From assembly GCA_019422905.1 (NCBI GenBank), contig JAHZCM010000104.1, positions 1 to 7,123 of the forward strand: a DNA stretch of 7,123 bases, written 5' to 3'. The stretch comes from Oscillospiraceae bacterium. Lineage in GTDB: Bacteria > Bacillota > Clostridia > Oscillospirales > Acutalibacteraceae. Under the pieces are notes generated by a model. It was not told where the DNA came from and did no database searches. It saw only the letters and a program-made list of their open reading frames with translations. A program made the translations under genes and the position numbers. Every line of letters begins with the position of its first letter. Positions within the stretch are counted from its first letter, which is position 1. Below are positions 1-6,464 of this stretch, piece by piece.

Positions 1-1548
1 CATCACGGCGTCCTTTTCCCTCGGCTTCATCCGGCCGTGCAGAACGCCGATGGGCATGGCGCCGAAATAGCCGCGCACGATCTCCGCATAAGCCGTGACG
101 CTCGCCATGTCGCTGTCGTTTTCGTCAATCAGCGGGCAAACGATGTAGGCCTGCCGGCCTGCGTCGATGTGCTTTTGAATGTAGCCGAAGGCGCGGCGGC
201 GCTTTGCCGGGTCGATCAGATAAGTTTCAACCGGCTGGCGGCCCGGCGGGAGCTCGTCGAGCACGGAAACGTCGAGGTCGCCGTAAATCATCAGTGCGAG
301 CGTGCGGGGAATCGGCGTGGCGCTCATGACAAGCGTGTGGGGGAAACCGCCTTTTTTTGCAAGCGCCGTGCGCTGCCCGACGCCAAAGCGGTGCTGCTCG
401 TCCGTGATGACAAGCGCGAGACGGTCGAATTCCACGCCCTCGCTCAGGAGGGCGTGCGTGCCGACGGCAAGCTGGATCTCGCCGCTTTTCAGGCCTTCGA
501 GCGCTTCGCGCCGCGCCTTTTGGCGCATGCTGCCGGTAATCAGGGCCAGACGGATGCCGCAGGGGGCGAGCAGCGCGGAAAGCGATTCGAAATGCTGGGT
601 GGCGAGGATTTCAGTCGGCGCCATCAGAGCGGCCTGCAAACCGTTTTGAATGACGTTGTAGCACAGCGCTGCGGCGACGGCGGTTTTGCCGCTGCCGACG
701 TCGCCCTGTATCAGCCGGTTCATCGGATGCGCGCCCCGCATGTCGCGCATCGCGTCGGCAATCGCCCGCTGCTGCGCGCCGGTCATCGTGAAGGGGAGCA
801 GGGCGCAGAAATCCTTTGTGCAGTCTCTTTGAATCGGATACGGGTTTTGACGCGCGCCCGCCCGGCGGATCTCCAGCATGCCGAGCTGCAAAACGAGCAG
901 CTCCTCAAAAACGAGCCGTCGCCGCGCCGTGGAGAGCGCTTCGGGCGAATTCGGAAAGTGAATGGTTTTCAGCGCGTACTCCAGCCGGCAGAGCGCGTAT
1001 TCAAGGCGCAGGTCGTCCGGCAGCGGGTCGTTGACCGTTTCGGGCAGCTTTTTAAGCGCTTCTTTCACCGCGTTTGCAATGATGCGCGAGGTCAGCCCCT
1101 CGGTTTGCGGATATATCGGCACCATGTCCTGCATACGGCTTTCGGGCACAAACTCCGGCGACGCCATCTCGCGGCGCGTGAACGTGCCGGTCACCTTGCC
1201 GCGGAATGCGTAAACGCCGCCCTCCTCGAGCAGGTTCATCACAAAGCGGTTGTTGAAGAAGGTCAACTGCATGTCGTCCGCGCCGTCGGTAATTGCCGTT
1301 TTATAGAGCGTCATGCTGCCGCGGATGCGCTGCTCGACCGGGCGGCGCAGGACGGTTCCTTTTACAATATTCACTTCATTCAAAAGCGTATTGCGAATCG
1401 GCACCGCGTCGCGCCAATCCTCATAGGCGCGCGGGTAAAGCCGCAAAAGATCGCCGACGGTCGGCGTGCCCAGCTTTTTGAAGAGTGCAGCGCGCTTTGG
1501 GCCGACGCCCTTGAGCACGGCAATATCGATTTCAAACAGAGAAGGCAT
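1..1548 (-). CDS. recG: ATP-dependent DNA helicase RecG (3' end outside window)
   Basis: RecG is a cytoplasmic superfamily 2 helicase that reverses stalled replication forks and branch-migrates Holliday junctions. The first 516 codons are present. The family is usually about 680 residues, so roughly the last quarter (rest of helicase domain 2 and the C-terminal tail) lies left of the window. The N-terminus has the helix-hairpin-like LKGVGPKRAALFKKLG, followed by the wedge/OB-fold region (about residues 60-150). Helicase domain 1 shows Walker A GDVGSGKT (residues 282-289, Lys288), the DEQH box (383-386, in the family signature DEQHRFGV) and motif III SAT (409-411) followed by PIPRTLAL. The last residues seen, LHGRMKPREKDAVM, begin the conserved part of domain 2. 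The start is ATG at 1548, preceded by AGGAGA at good spacing and by an in-frame TAG. It lies downstream of fakA in the same direction, as in Bacillus (yloV...recG). No frameshift is seen. Confidence 0.96.
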   Translation of the reverse strand, partial: MPSLFEIDIAVLKGVGPKRAALFKKLGTPTVGDLLRLYPRAYEDWRDAVPIRNTLLNEVNIVKGTVLRRPVEQRIRGSMTLYKTAITDGADDMQLTFFNNRFVMNLLEEGGVYAFRGKVTGTFTRREMASPEFVPESRMQDMVPIYPQTEGLTSRIIANAVKEALKKLPETVNDPLPDDLRLEYALCRLEYALKTIHFPNSPEALSTARRRLVFEELLVLQLGMLEIRRAGARQNPYPIQRDCTKDFCALLPFTMTGAQQRAIADAMRDMRGAHPMNRLIQGDVGSGKTAVAAALCYNVIQNGLQAALMAPTEILATQHFESLSALLAPCGIRLALITGSMRQKARREALEGLKSGEIQLAVGTHALLSEGVEFDRLALVITDEQHRFGVGQRTALAKKGGFPHTLVMSATPIPRTLALMIYGDLDVSVLDELPPGRQPVETYLIDPAKRRRAFGYIQKHIDAGRQAYIVCPLIDENDSDMASVTAYAEIVRGYFGAMPIGVLHGRMKPREKDAVM

Positions 1549-1641
1549 AACAGTCTCCTATTCCTATCCAAAGCAGGGGAGAAAATGCGGGATGCGCCGC
1601 GTTTCCGGCGGATATTCCGAAATGAAAGCGCGGCTCATATG

Positions 1642-1670
1642 GCGCGGCGCGAAGCAAAAAAACGCCGCGC
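1642..1670. other. GC-rich inverted repeat between fakA and recG
   Basis: GCGCGGCG (1642-1649) and CGCCGCGC (1663-1670) are perfect 8-bp inverted arms around a 13-nt loop holding a run of seven A (seven T on the minus strand). Because the T run is in the loop and not after the stem, this is not a standard intrinsic terminator for the minus-strand genes. It sits in the 237-bp gap between the fakA stop and the recG start, where I see no credible gene and no strong recG promoter. It may be an RNA hairpin in the recG leader. Confidence 0.4.
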
Positions 1671-1732
1671 AAGGCCGGTCTGATGCGCCGTGTGCCATGC
1701 ACATTTTATTGTCCCCTGCGCAATGGATAAAT

Positions 1733-1763
1733 TTTGGGCAGAGCCTTATGCGCCCTGCCCAAA
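1733..1763 (-). terminator. Hairpin just after fakA, possible weak terminator
   Basis: TTTGGGCAG (1733-1741) and CTGCCCAAA (1755-1763) form a perfect 9-bp stem, extendable by two G-C pairs past an A/C mismatch, with a small loop. It begins 22 bp past the fakA stop codon. On the minus strand the stem is followed only by a short ATTTAT stretch and not by a clear U run, so termination would be weak or partial. It may instead be a processing or mRNA 3'-end stabilising hairpin between fakA and recG. Confidence 0.4.
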
Positions 1764-1785
1764 GAAACGGCTTGATTCAAATGGC

Positions 1786-3486
1786 TTATTCCACAGAGAG
1801 AATGAAGTAGTAAACCGGCTGGCCGCCGTTTACAAGGCTGATTTCCACGCCGTCGCCCGCTTTGTTGCGGATCATGCGGAGCGCTTCATTGGCGTCCTCC
1901 TCGGAAATCCCCTCGCCGTAAATCAGCGTGATAAACGAAGTGCGCTTGCTCATCAGGGCCTTGGCAACTTTATAGGCCGAACGCACCGGAGAGTCGCCGA
2001 CGAATTCGAGCTTGCCGTTCGTGAGGCCCATTGTGTCGCCTTCCTTGATCTTGAAGCCGCCGAATTCGGAATCGCGCGCCGCAAAGGTGACGGTACCGGT
2101 GCTCACGCCCTCCGCCGCCATCATCATCGCGTCGGCGTTTTCAGATACGCCCGTATCCGGGTCGAAAGCGAGCATTGCGGAAAGGCCCTGCGGGATCGTC
2201 CTGGTCGGGATAACGGTGATCTCGCGGTCGGTGACAAGCGGAACGGCCTGCTCCGCCGCCAGGATGATATTTTTGTTGTTCGGGAGCACAAAGACGTGCT
2301 TGGCCGGTGTGGCGAGCACGGCCGCCACAATATCCGCCGTGCTGGGGTTCATTGTCTGGCCGCCGCTCACGACCTGCGTGCAGCCGAGGTCGTTGAAAAG
2401 CGCCTTGAGGCCGTCGCCCGCCGCCACGGAGACAAAGCCGATTTCCTCCACCGGCTCGGCCGGCTCCAAAGCGGACTGCTCCTCCTCGACTTTCGCAGTC
2501 TTGGCTTCTTCAAATGCCGTGCGGTTTTTCTCGTTCTGCTCGGCGGCCTTTCTGTGCTGCTCCTTCATGTTTTCAATCTTCACAGTGAGCAGCGAGCCGA
2601 ATTGCAGCGCGCGGGTGAGCGCGTCGCCGGGCTGCTCGGTGTGTACATGCACCTTGATGATCTCCTCGTCGTCCACCACGACCACGCAGTCGCCGATGGT
2701 TTCGAGGAAGAGCCGAAGCTCGTTCGGGTCGGTCGTGATTTCCGGGTCGCGGCCCACGATGAACTCCGTGCAGTAGGTAAAGGTGATCTCGCTGTCGAAT
2801 TCCGCTGCGACGCTGCGGAAGAATTCGGCGGTTTCGGCCGCCTTTTCCTCCGGGGTCATTTCGGTCTGGACGATTTCACCGTATTTAAAAACGCGCATCA
2901 TGCCGTCGAAAATCATGCACAGGCCCTGACCGCCTGCGTCTACAACACCGGCCTTTTTGAGCACGGGCAGAAGCTCCGGCGTCGTCGCAAGTGCTTCCGC
3001 CGCGCCGAGACAGATTGCGTCCCAGACATAAATCGGATCGTTGTCGATTTCGGCTGCCGCCGCGCCCTTTTCAGCCGCAACGCGCGCAACCGTCAGGATT
3101 GTGCCCTCCGTGGGCTTCATGACGGCTTTGTAGGCAGCGTCCACGCCGATGGCGAGCGCCTGCGCGAGCTGTGCGCCGTCTACCGTCTCCGTTTCCTCAA
3201 GACCCTTTGAGAAACCGCGGAACAGCAGGGAGAGAATAACGCCGGAGTTGCCTCTTGCGCCGCGCAGCATTGCGGACGCCGCCGTTTTGGCAACGGCCGC
3301 TGTGGTTACGCTGTCCTCGAGAGCAGTCATCGCATCGCTGCCGGCGCCGATGGTCATGGACATATTGGTGCCCGTATCGCCGTCCGGCACAGGGAAGATG
3401 TTCAGGTCGTCGACATATTTTCTGTTTTTCAATATACTGTTCGCGCCCGAAATCACGGCGTCGCGAAGCTGCTTTCCAGTAATCAC
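1786..3486 (-). CDS. fakA: Fatty acid kinase catalytic subunit FakA (YloV, DhaL/DegV-type domains)
   Basis: FakA phosphorylates the carboxyl group of fatty acids bound to a FakB (DegV-family) carrier, feeding acyl-phosphate to phospholipid synthesis. No FakB gene is in this window. The protein is about 566 aa, close to the family's usual 550. The N-terminal DhaL-type ATP domain has FPVPDGDTGTNM with the Mg-binding Asp35 and Asp37, then GARGNSG (76-82) and AGVVDAGGQGL (179-189). The middle domain has Cys239 and the HVH pair His280/His282, matching the known zinc ligands of this family. A charged linker (about 309-347) leads to the C-terminal DegV-like domain, which ends in GQPVYYF. The frame is open to a first GTG at 3495, but I prefer GTG at 3486. 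It gives M-ITGKQLRDA, as in clostridial homologues, and sits 10 nt after AGGA; the 3495 start would have only a 2-nt gap. No ATG occurs in frame upstream. It has its own promoter, and recG follows. Confidence 0.93.
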   Translation of the reverse strand: MITGKQLRDAVISGANSILKNRKYVDDLNIFPVPDGDTGTNMSMTIGAGSDAMTALEDSVTTAAVAKTAASAMLRGARGNSGVILSLLFRGFSKGLEETETVDGAQLAQALAIGVDAAYKAVMKPTEGTILTVARVAAEKGAAAAEIDNDPIYVWDAICLGAAEALATTPELLPVLKKAGVVDAGGQGLCMIFDGMMRVFKYGEIVQTEMTPEEKAAETAEFFRSVAAEFDSEITFTYCTEFIVGRDPEITTDPNELRLFLETIGDCVVVVDDEEIIKVHVHTEQPGDALTRALQFGSLLTVKIENMKEQHRKAAEQNEKNRTAFEEAKTAKVEEEQSALEPAEPVEEIGFVSVAAGDGLKALFNDLGCTQVVSGGQTMNPSTADIVAAVLATPAKHVFVLPNNKNIILAAEQAVPLVTDREITVIPTRTIPQGLSAMLAFDPDTGVSENADAMMMAAEGVSTGTVTFAARDSEFGGFKIKEGDTMGLTNGKLEFVGDSPVRSAYKVAKALMSKRTSFITLIYGEGISEEDANEALRMIRNKAGDGVEISLVNGGQPVYYFILSVE

Positions 3487-3527
3487 AGCATACACATCCT
3501 GTCTGTAAAATTCGGGAAAGGGCGCAA
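3483..3527 (-). other. Possible 14-codon leader ORF upstream of fakA
   Basis: A TTG codon at 3527 follows a perfect AGGAGG (3537-3532) by 4 nt and opens a 14-codon frame (MRPFPNFTDRMCML if TTG is read as Met) ending in TGA at 3485-3483. That stop overlaps the preferred fakA start in the tetranucleotide GTGA, an arrangement typical of translational coupling. The AGGAGG is too far from, and not needed by, either fakA start, which makes its presence here suggestive. Against it: the start is TTG, the gap is short, and such frames arise by chance. Confidence 0.22.
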
Positions 3528-3536
3528 CGCCCCTCC
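3516..3536 (-). promoter_or_regulatory. Leader hairpin covering an AGGAGG upstream of fakA
   Basis: On the minus strand GGAGGGGCG (3536-3528) can pair with CGCCCTTTCC (3524-3516) around a TTG loop, giving a 9-bp stem with two G-U pairs and a five-pair GC core (GGGCG/CGCCC). The stem takes up most of the AGGAGG at 3537-3532. It lies in the predicted 5' untranslated leader of fakA and is not followed by a U run, so it is not a terminator. It may control ribosome access or mRNA stability. The pairing is seen in the sequence; the role is inferred. Confidence 0.35.
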
Positions 3537-3558
3537 TGTCCGTGTACTTATATTCTTA

Positions 3559-3587
3559 ACTATAACATAAAAAAAAGCAAATTACAA
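3559..3587 (-). promoter_or_regulatory. Predicted sigma-A-type promoter of fakA
   Basis: On the minus strand TTGTAA (3587-3582, 4/6 to TTGACA) is followed after exactly 17 nt by TATAGT (3564-3559, 5/6 to TATAAT). The area is AT-rich against a GC-rich background. Transcription would start near 3552, giving a leader of about 65 nt to the preferred fakA start. It indicates that fakA (and perhaps recG) can be transcribed independently of ymdB. Confidence 0.6.
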
Positions 3588-3623
3588 GCAAAGAGACGCA
3601 CAAGCGCGGAGAATTTTGGCGCT

Positions 3624-4397
3624 TCACCGGATGGAAAGCCGCTCCATGCCGCGGCAGAGCCCGGTTTTTTCGTCGATATCGAAAAGCACGCAGTCCATTT
3701 TGCAGTCGCCGTCCGCGAAATCAAAGCGCACGGGCATCTTGCTGATCTGCTTTTTGATGACCAGCTCTGCCTTCACGCCGAGCACGGATTCGATCGGTCC
3801 GGTCATGCCTGCGTCCGTGATATAGCCCGTGCCGAGAGGAAGCACGGCCTCGTCCGCCGTCTGCACGTGCGTGTGCGTGCCGAACAGCGCGGAAACGCGG
3901 CCGTCCGCATAATAACCGAGCGCGCGCTTTTCCCCGGTGGCCTCCGCGTGAAAATCCACGATGCAGATTTTCGGCAGCTCCGGCGTTTTCAAAAGCGCGT
4001 CCAGCGTGCGGAACGGGCAGGAGAGGTGCTCGTCGAGATACACCGTGCCCATCAGGTTGATGACCGCGATGCGCGTGCGGCCGAGATCCAGGATCGCAAG
4101 GCCGTGGCCGGGGGCCTCCGGTGGGAAATTTGCGGGGCGGAGGATGGGCTGCGTTTCGTCCAGATAGTCGTAGACCTCGCGGCGGCGGTAGGTGTGGTTG
4201 CCGGTCGTGATGACGTCCACGCCGCTGTCGAAAAGGTGTCCGGCGGAGGCGGGCGTGATGCCGTTGCCGTCCGAGGAATTTTCGCCGTTTGCAATCACAA
4301 CGTCGATGCTTTTCATCCGCCGCAGGGCGGGCAGATGGCGGCGGAGAAAATTGCAGCCGCGGCTGCCCACCACGTCGCCGATACATAAAATTTGCAT
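3624..4397 (-). CDS. ymdB: YmdB-family metallophosphoesterase (2',3'-cyclic nucleotide phosphodiesterase)
   Basis: The YmdB family comprises cytoplasmic dinuclear-metal phosphodiesterases. Bacillus subtilis YmdB hydrolyses 2',3'-cyclic nucleotides and affects biofilm and motility gene expression. At 257 aa this is full length (family about 260). The metal-binding and catalytic residues are all present: Asp8 in CIGDVVG, Glu39-Asn40 in NGEN, Asn67-His68 in TGNHTY, His150 in VDFHAEATGEK, and His175 and His177 in GTHTHVQTAD. The family signatures TDAGMTGP and GVKAE follow near the C-terminus. The start is ATG at 4397, with AAGGA about 7 nt upstream. It begins 33 bp after the stop of the nucleotidyltransferase gene in the same direction, so it is probably co-transcribed from that gene's promoter. 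In many Bacillota ymdB follows the RNase Y gene (rny); rny is absent here. No strong terminator is seen before the fakA promoter, only a 6-bp stem (AAGCGC/GCGCTT) at its stop. Confidence 0.93.
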   Translation of the reverse strand: MQILCIGDVVGSRGCNFLRRHLPALRRMKSIDVVIANGENSSDGNGITPASAGHLFDSGVDVITTGNHTYRRREVYDYLDETQPILRPANFPPEAPGHGLAILDLGRTRIAVINLMGTVYLDEHLSCPFRTLDALLKTPELPKICIVDFHAEATGEKRALGYYADGRVSALFGTHTHVQTADEAVLPLGTGYITDAGMTGPIESVLGVKAELVIKKQISKMPVRFDFADGDCKMDCVLFDIDEKTGLCRGMERLSIR

Positions 4398-4430
4398 GCT
4401 TATTCCTTTCTCTGTGTATATAAAATCCGT

Positions 4431-5312
4431 TCAGTCAACGGTGAAATCGAGCGTTTTTGCGTTGCGCGGAAGGTCATGCGTGTAGTGCAGAAACGCCGTC
4501 ACGCGCCGGTCATAGCCATCCTCGATTGTAAAGCCAAAGGCTTCGGCGACGCGGTGGGAGGCTTCGGTGAACAGGGCGCCTGCCGCAAACAGCGCGCGCC
4601 AGACATCGTCCTCGCGGCAGAGCGCGAAGGTTTCGAGGTAGCCGTTCCAGATCTCTTCGGGCAGAAGCTCCCGGAGCCTGTCGCCGCATTTGCCGGCGGA
4701 AAGCGCAAAGCCGTGCAGTGCGCCCGCGTACCATTTGAGCATTTGCAGCAGCATTTTGCGGATGCAGTTTTCCATATGCGTCTGCGCGAAAAGGAGCTGT
4801 CCGCGCCACAGACCCTTCGAAACATACGGCGCGACCCACCAGAATTCCGTGCGGCATTCGAAGAACGTCTGCGCGTTCGGCTTTTCAATGTAATGGCTGC
4901 TTTCGTCCGGCGCGGGAAGCGGCGGGATAAAACCGTCCTTGTCGAGCAGGACGGCGGAGAGCCGGTCGTCAAAGCAGTAGCCGTGCCAGCGGCTGGTTTC
5001 CGCGATTGTCAGGTCTATCCGGTTGCCGTCCGCAAACTGCATCAGATAGCAGACATATTCCGGAAATTCCTCGTGGAACAGCTCGTTTTTATCTGTGCGC
5101 TCGTAAACAAGCAGCTCGCCGAAATCTCGATGAACCGGCGCCTCCTTGTAGGGCGCGAGCTCGCGCACAAGATAGACAATGTCGAAGTCGTTGAAGGGGT
5201 CCGGCCTGCGGTTCGGGTTGGCGCGCGAGCCGTTCAAAATCACGGCGCGGATATCGTCCCGCGCGCGGGCGTAGCCGAGAATCAGATCATACATTTCCTG
5301 TTCGCTGCGCAT
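4431..5312 (-). CDS. ANT(6)/AadE-like aminoglycoside 6-nucleotidyltransferase
   Basis: This is a 293-aa member of the streptomycin adenylyltransferase family (Pfam Adenyl_transf); ANT(6)-Ia/AadE is about 300 aa. Family enzymes transfer AMP from ATP to the 6-hydroxyl of streptomycin in the cytoplasm. The N-terminus MRSEQEMYDLIL closely resembles the MRSEKEM opening I recall for AadE. The nucleotidyltransferase core shows NGSRAN (27-32), then Asp42-x-Asp44 in FNDFDIVY, and the third acidic residue Asp100 in RIDLTI. Further matches to the family include LLDKDG, the FFECRTEFWWVAPYVSKGL stretch and LLQMLKWYAG. The frame stays open upstream to 5510, but ATG 5312 is chosen because GAGGAG lies 8 nt upstream, the family N-terminus begins there, and the extension would run through the divergent promoter region. 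Codon use is as GC-rich as its neighbours, unlike the AT-rich mobile aadE genes. It may be an intrinsic resistance gene or act on another small molecule; streptomycin activity is not shown. Confidence 0.88.
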   Translation of the reverse strand: MRSEQEMYDLILGYARARDDIRAVILNGSRANPNRRPDPFNDFDIVYLVRELAPYKEAPVHRDFGELLVYERTDKNELFHEEFPEYVCYLMQFADGNRIDLTIAETSRWHGYCFDDRLSAVLLDKDGFIPPLPAPDESSHYIEKPNAQTFFECRTEFWWVAPYVSKGLWRGQLLFAQTHMENCIRKMLLQMLKWYAGALHGFALSAGKCGDRLRELLPEEIWNGYLETFALCREDDVWRALFAAGALFTEASHRVAEAFGFTIEDGYDRRVTAFLHYTHDLPRNAKTLDFTVD

Positions 5313-5355
5313 TTGAGGTGCTCCTCTCCTGTTTCCAATTCTATAGTATAAACCT

Positions 5356-5384
5356 ATTTTACTGCATTTCCCGGATAATTTCAA
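5356..5384 (-). promoter_or_regulatory. Predicted sigma-A-type promoter of the nucleotidyltransferase-ymdB unit
   Basis: On the minus strand TTGAAA (5384-5379, 5/6) and TAAAAT (5361-5356, 5/6) are separated by exactly 17 nt. The start point would be near 5349, about 37 nt before the ATG at 5312 with its GAGGAG ribosome site. The match to consensus suggests constitutive expression. A second -10-like TATACT lies just downstream (5350-5345) but lacks a good -35. Confidence 0.65.
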
Positions 5385-5407
5385 TTTATTTCGGAAAGTA
5401 AAGGGAT

Positions 5408-5447
5408 TTAACATGGATTTTACATACCCCGGCTTTCGAACTTTACA
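5408..5447 (+). promoter_or_regulatory. Pho box (PhoP-binding direct repeats) upstream of pstS
   Basis: TTAACA (5408-5413) and TTTACA (5419-5424) are separated by 5 nt, the 11-bp period of the Bacillus PhoP recognition repeat TT(A/C/T)A(C/T)A. A further TTTACA lies at 5442-5447, 23 bp after the second, close to two more helical turns; the copy expected between them is degenerate. The repeats lie about 20-60 bp upstream of the predicted pstS transcription start, where PhoP-activated promoters carry their core sites. This predicts induction by a PhoPR-type system under phosphate limitation. No phoP or phoR gene is in the window. Confidence 0.65.
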
Positions 5448-5462
5448 AAGCAAACCTATACT
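5434..5462 (+). promoter_or_regulatory. Predicted activator-dependent promoter of pstS
   Basis: TATACT (5457-5462) is a 5/6 match to the -10 consensus. The hexamer 17 nt upstream, TTTCGA (5434-5439), matches the -35 consensus at only 3 positions. A strong -10 with a poor -35 directly below a Pho box is typical of promoters that need PhoP for RNA polymerase binding. Transcription would start near 5469, leaving a leader of about 44 nt that includes the AAAGGA ribosome site at 5497-5502. Confidence 0.5.
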
Positions 5463-5512
5463 TGTGACCGTAAACAGGAAAGAAAACCAAGACCTGAAAG
5501 GAACGATCATTT

Positions 5513-6424
5513 ATGAAAGCGAAAAAAATTCTTGCAATGGCGGCGGCAGTGCTGCTGGCTGTAACGGCGTTTGCGGCCTGCGGAAACGGCGGGGCTTCAA
5601 GCGCTTCCTCCGAGTCCTCCGCATCGGAATCTTCGGCTTCCGAGTCCTCTGCGGAATCCTCTGAGAGCTCTGCGGAAACGGTTTCCCAGCTTGGCGGCTC
5701 CGTTTCGACGGACGGCTCCACCTCCATGGAAAAGCTGATGGGCATTTATCAGGAGGTTTATACCGAGCTTTCCGGCACCACAATCAACTATAACCCGACC
5801 GGCTCCGGCTCCGGTATCACCGCCGTGACGGAGGGCCGCTGCGATATCGGCCTTGCTTCCCGCAACCTGAAGGATGAGGAAGCGGCCGCCGGCCTGACCG
5901 GCCACATCGTCGCCATCGACGGCATTGCGATCATCGTCAATCCGGAAAGCAAGGTTGCCGATCTGTCCGTCGAGCAGATCCGGCAGCTTTACACCGGCGA
6001 GATCACGGATTGGAGCGAGGTTGGCGGCGATGCCGGCGAAGTCGTGCTTATCGGCCGCGAATCCGGCTCCGGCACGCGCGACGGCTTTGAAGAGGTTGTC
6101 GGCGCCGCAGACGCCTGCAAGTACAATCAGGAGCTGACCTCTACCGGCGCCGTAATCGCAGCCGTTGCCAGTAACCCGAATGCAATCGGCTATGCCTCCC
6201 TGTCCGCTGTGGACGATACGGTCAGGGCCGTGACGGTCGACGGCACCGAGTGCTCCGAGGAAACGGTTCAGTCCGGCGATTACGCGGTGCAGCGCAACTT
6301 CGTGATGGTCACGAACGACAACGCGGATTTGAGCCCGGAAGCGCAGGCTTTTCTGAACTGGGCGCTCTCAGCGGATGCCGACGAGTATGTGCGCGAAGCC
6401 GGATGCGTTCCGGTCAAGCATTAA
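5513..6424 (+). CDS. pstS: Phosphate ABC transporter substrate-binding lipoprotein PstS
   Basis: PstS binds inorganic phosphate outside the membrane and delivers it to the PstCA permease. The 303-aa precursor starts MKAKKILAMAAAVLLAVTAF and has a lipoprotein signal peptide with lipidation expected at Cys23 (FAAC; Phe at -3 is atypical but not rare). A Ser/Glu-rich linker (about 29-57) tethers the binding domain. Ligand-site motifs of the family are present: GSTSM (68-72), TGSGSG (96-101), DIGLASRNL (111-119), and Arg182 followed by SGSGTRD (184-190), which match the Arg...Ser-Gly-Thr phosphate contacts of E. coli PstS. The C-terminus ends in EAGCVPV, as is typical. The start is ATG 5513, with AAAGGA 10 nt upstream. 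It is the first gene of a pst operon, with pstC next after a 97-bp gap holding a hairpin. Expression is probably PhoP-dependent (Pho box at 5408). Confidence 0.95.
   Translation: MKAKKILAMAAAVLLAVTAFAACGNGGASSASSESSASESSASESSAESSESSAETVSQLGGSVSTDGSTSMEKLMGIYQEVYTELSGTTINYNPTGSGSGITAVTEGRCDIGLASRNLKDEEAAAGLTGHIVAIDGIAIIVNPESKVADLSVEQIRQLYTGEITDWSEVGGDAGEVVLIGRESGSGTRDGFEEVVGAADACKYNQELTSTGAVIAAVASNPNAIGYASLSAVDDTVRAVTVDGTECSEETVQSGDYAVQRNFVMVTNDNADLSPEAQAFLNWALSADADEYVREAGCVPVKH
5597..5677 (+). repeat. Ser/Ala/Glu low-complexity repeat encoding the PstS linker
   Basis: Codons 29-55 of pstS encode an imperfect tandem of SSASE/SSAES units, with Ser at more than half the positions and Glu and Ala at most of the rest. 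At DNA level it is an imperfect roughly 15-bp repeat of tcctccgagtcctcc-like units that has drifted at synonymous sites. Such flexible acidic linkers separate the lipidated Cys from the folded domain in many clostridial lipoproteins. The length may vary between strains through repeat slippage. Confidence 0.7.
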
Positions 6425-6464
6425 GCCCCGCGCCGCCGGATGACTGAAAGACTTGAAAACCGTG

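Noticed and set aside
37..1683. 548-codon open frame on the plus strand
   Set aside because: It lies antisense to recG, which has every helicase motif. The translation is Arg/His/Ala-rich without any family resemblance, a typical shadow of GC-rich codon use.
1690..3210. 506-codon open frame on the plus strand
   Set aside because: It is antisense to fakA, whose domains are intact and recognisable; composition is that of a shadow frame and no ribosome site supports it.
3602..3624. Possible terminator after ymdB
   Set aside because: The 6-bp stem AAGCGC/GCGCTT is short and no U run follows on the minus strand; a T run lies some 20 bp further on and belongs to the fakA promoter spacer.
4398..4436. 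Possible promoter in the gap before ymdB (TTGACT and TATATA)
   Set aside because: The two hexamers are only 10 nt apart, far short of the 16-18 nt needed.
4392..5351. 319-codon open frame on the plus strand
   Set aside because: It is antisense to the nucleotidyltransferase gene and has no recognisable motifs; the minus-strand product matches a known family.
5313..5510. 66-codon N-terminal extension of the nucleotidyltransferase
   Set aside because: The family N-terminus and a good ribosome site are at 5312. The extension would cross both divergent promoters and the Pho box.
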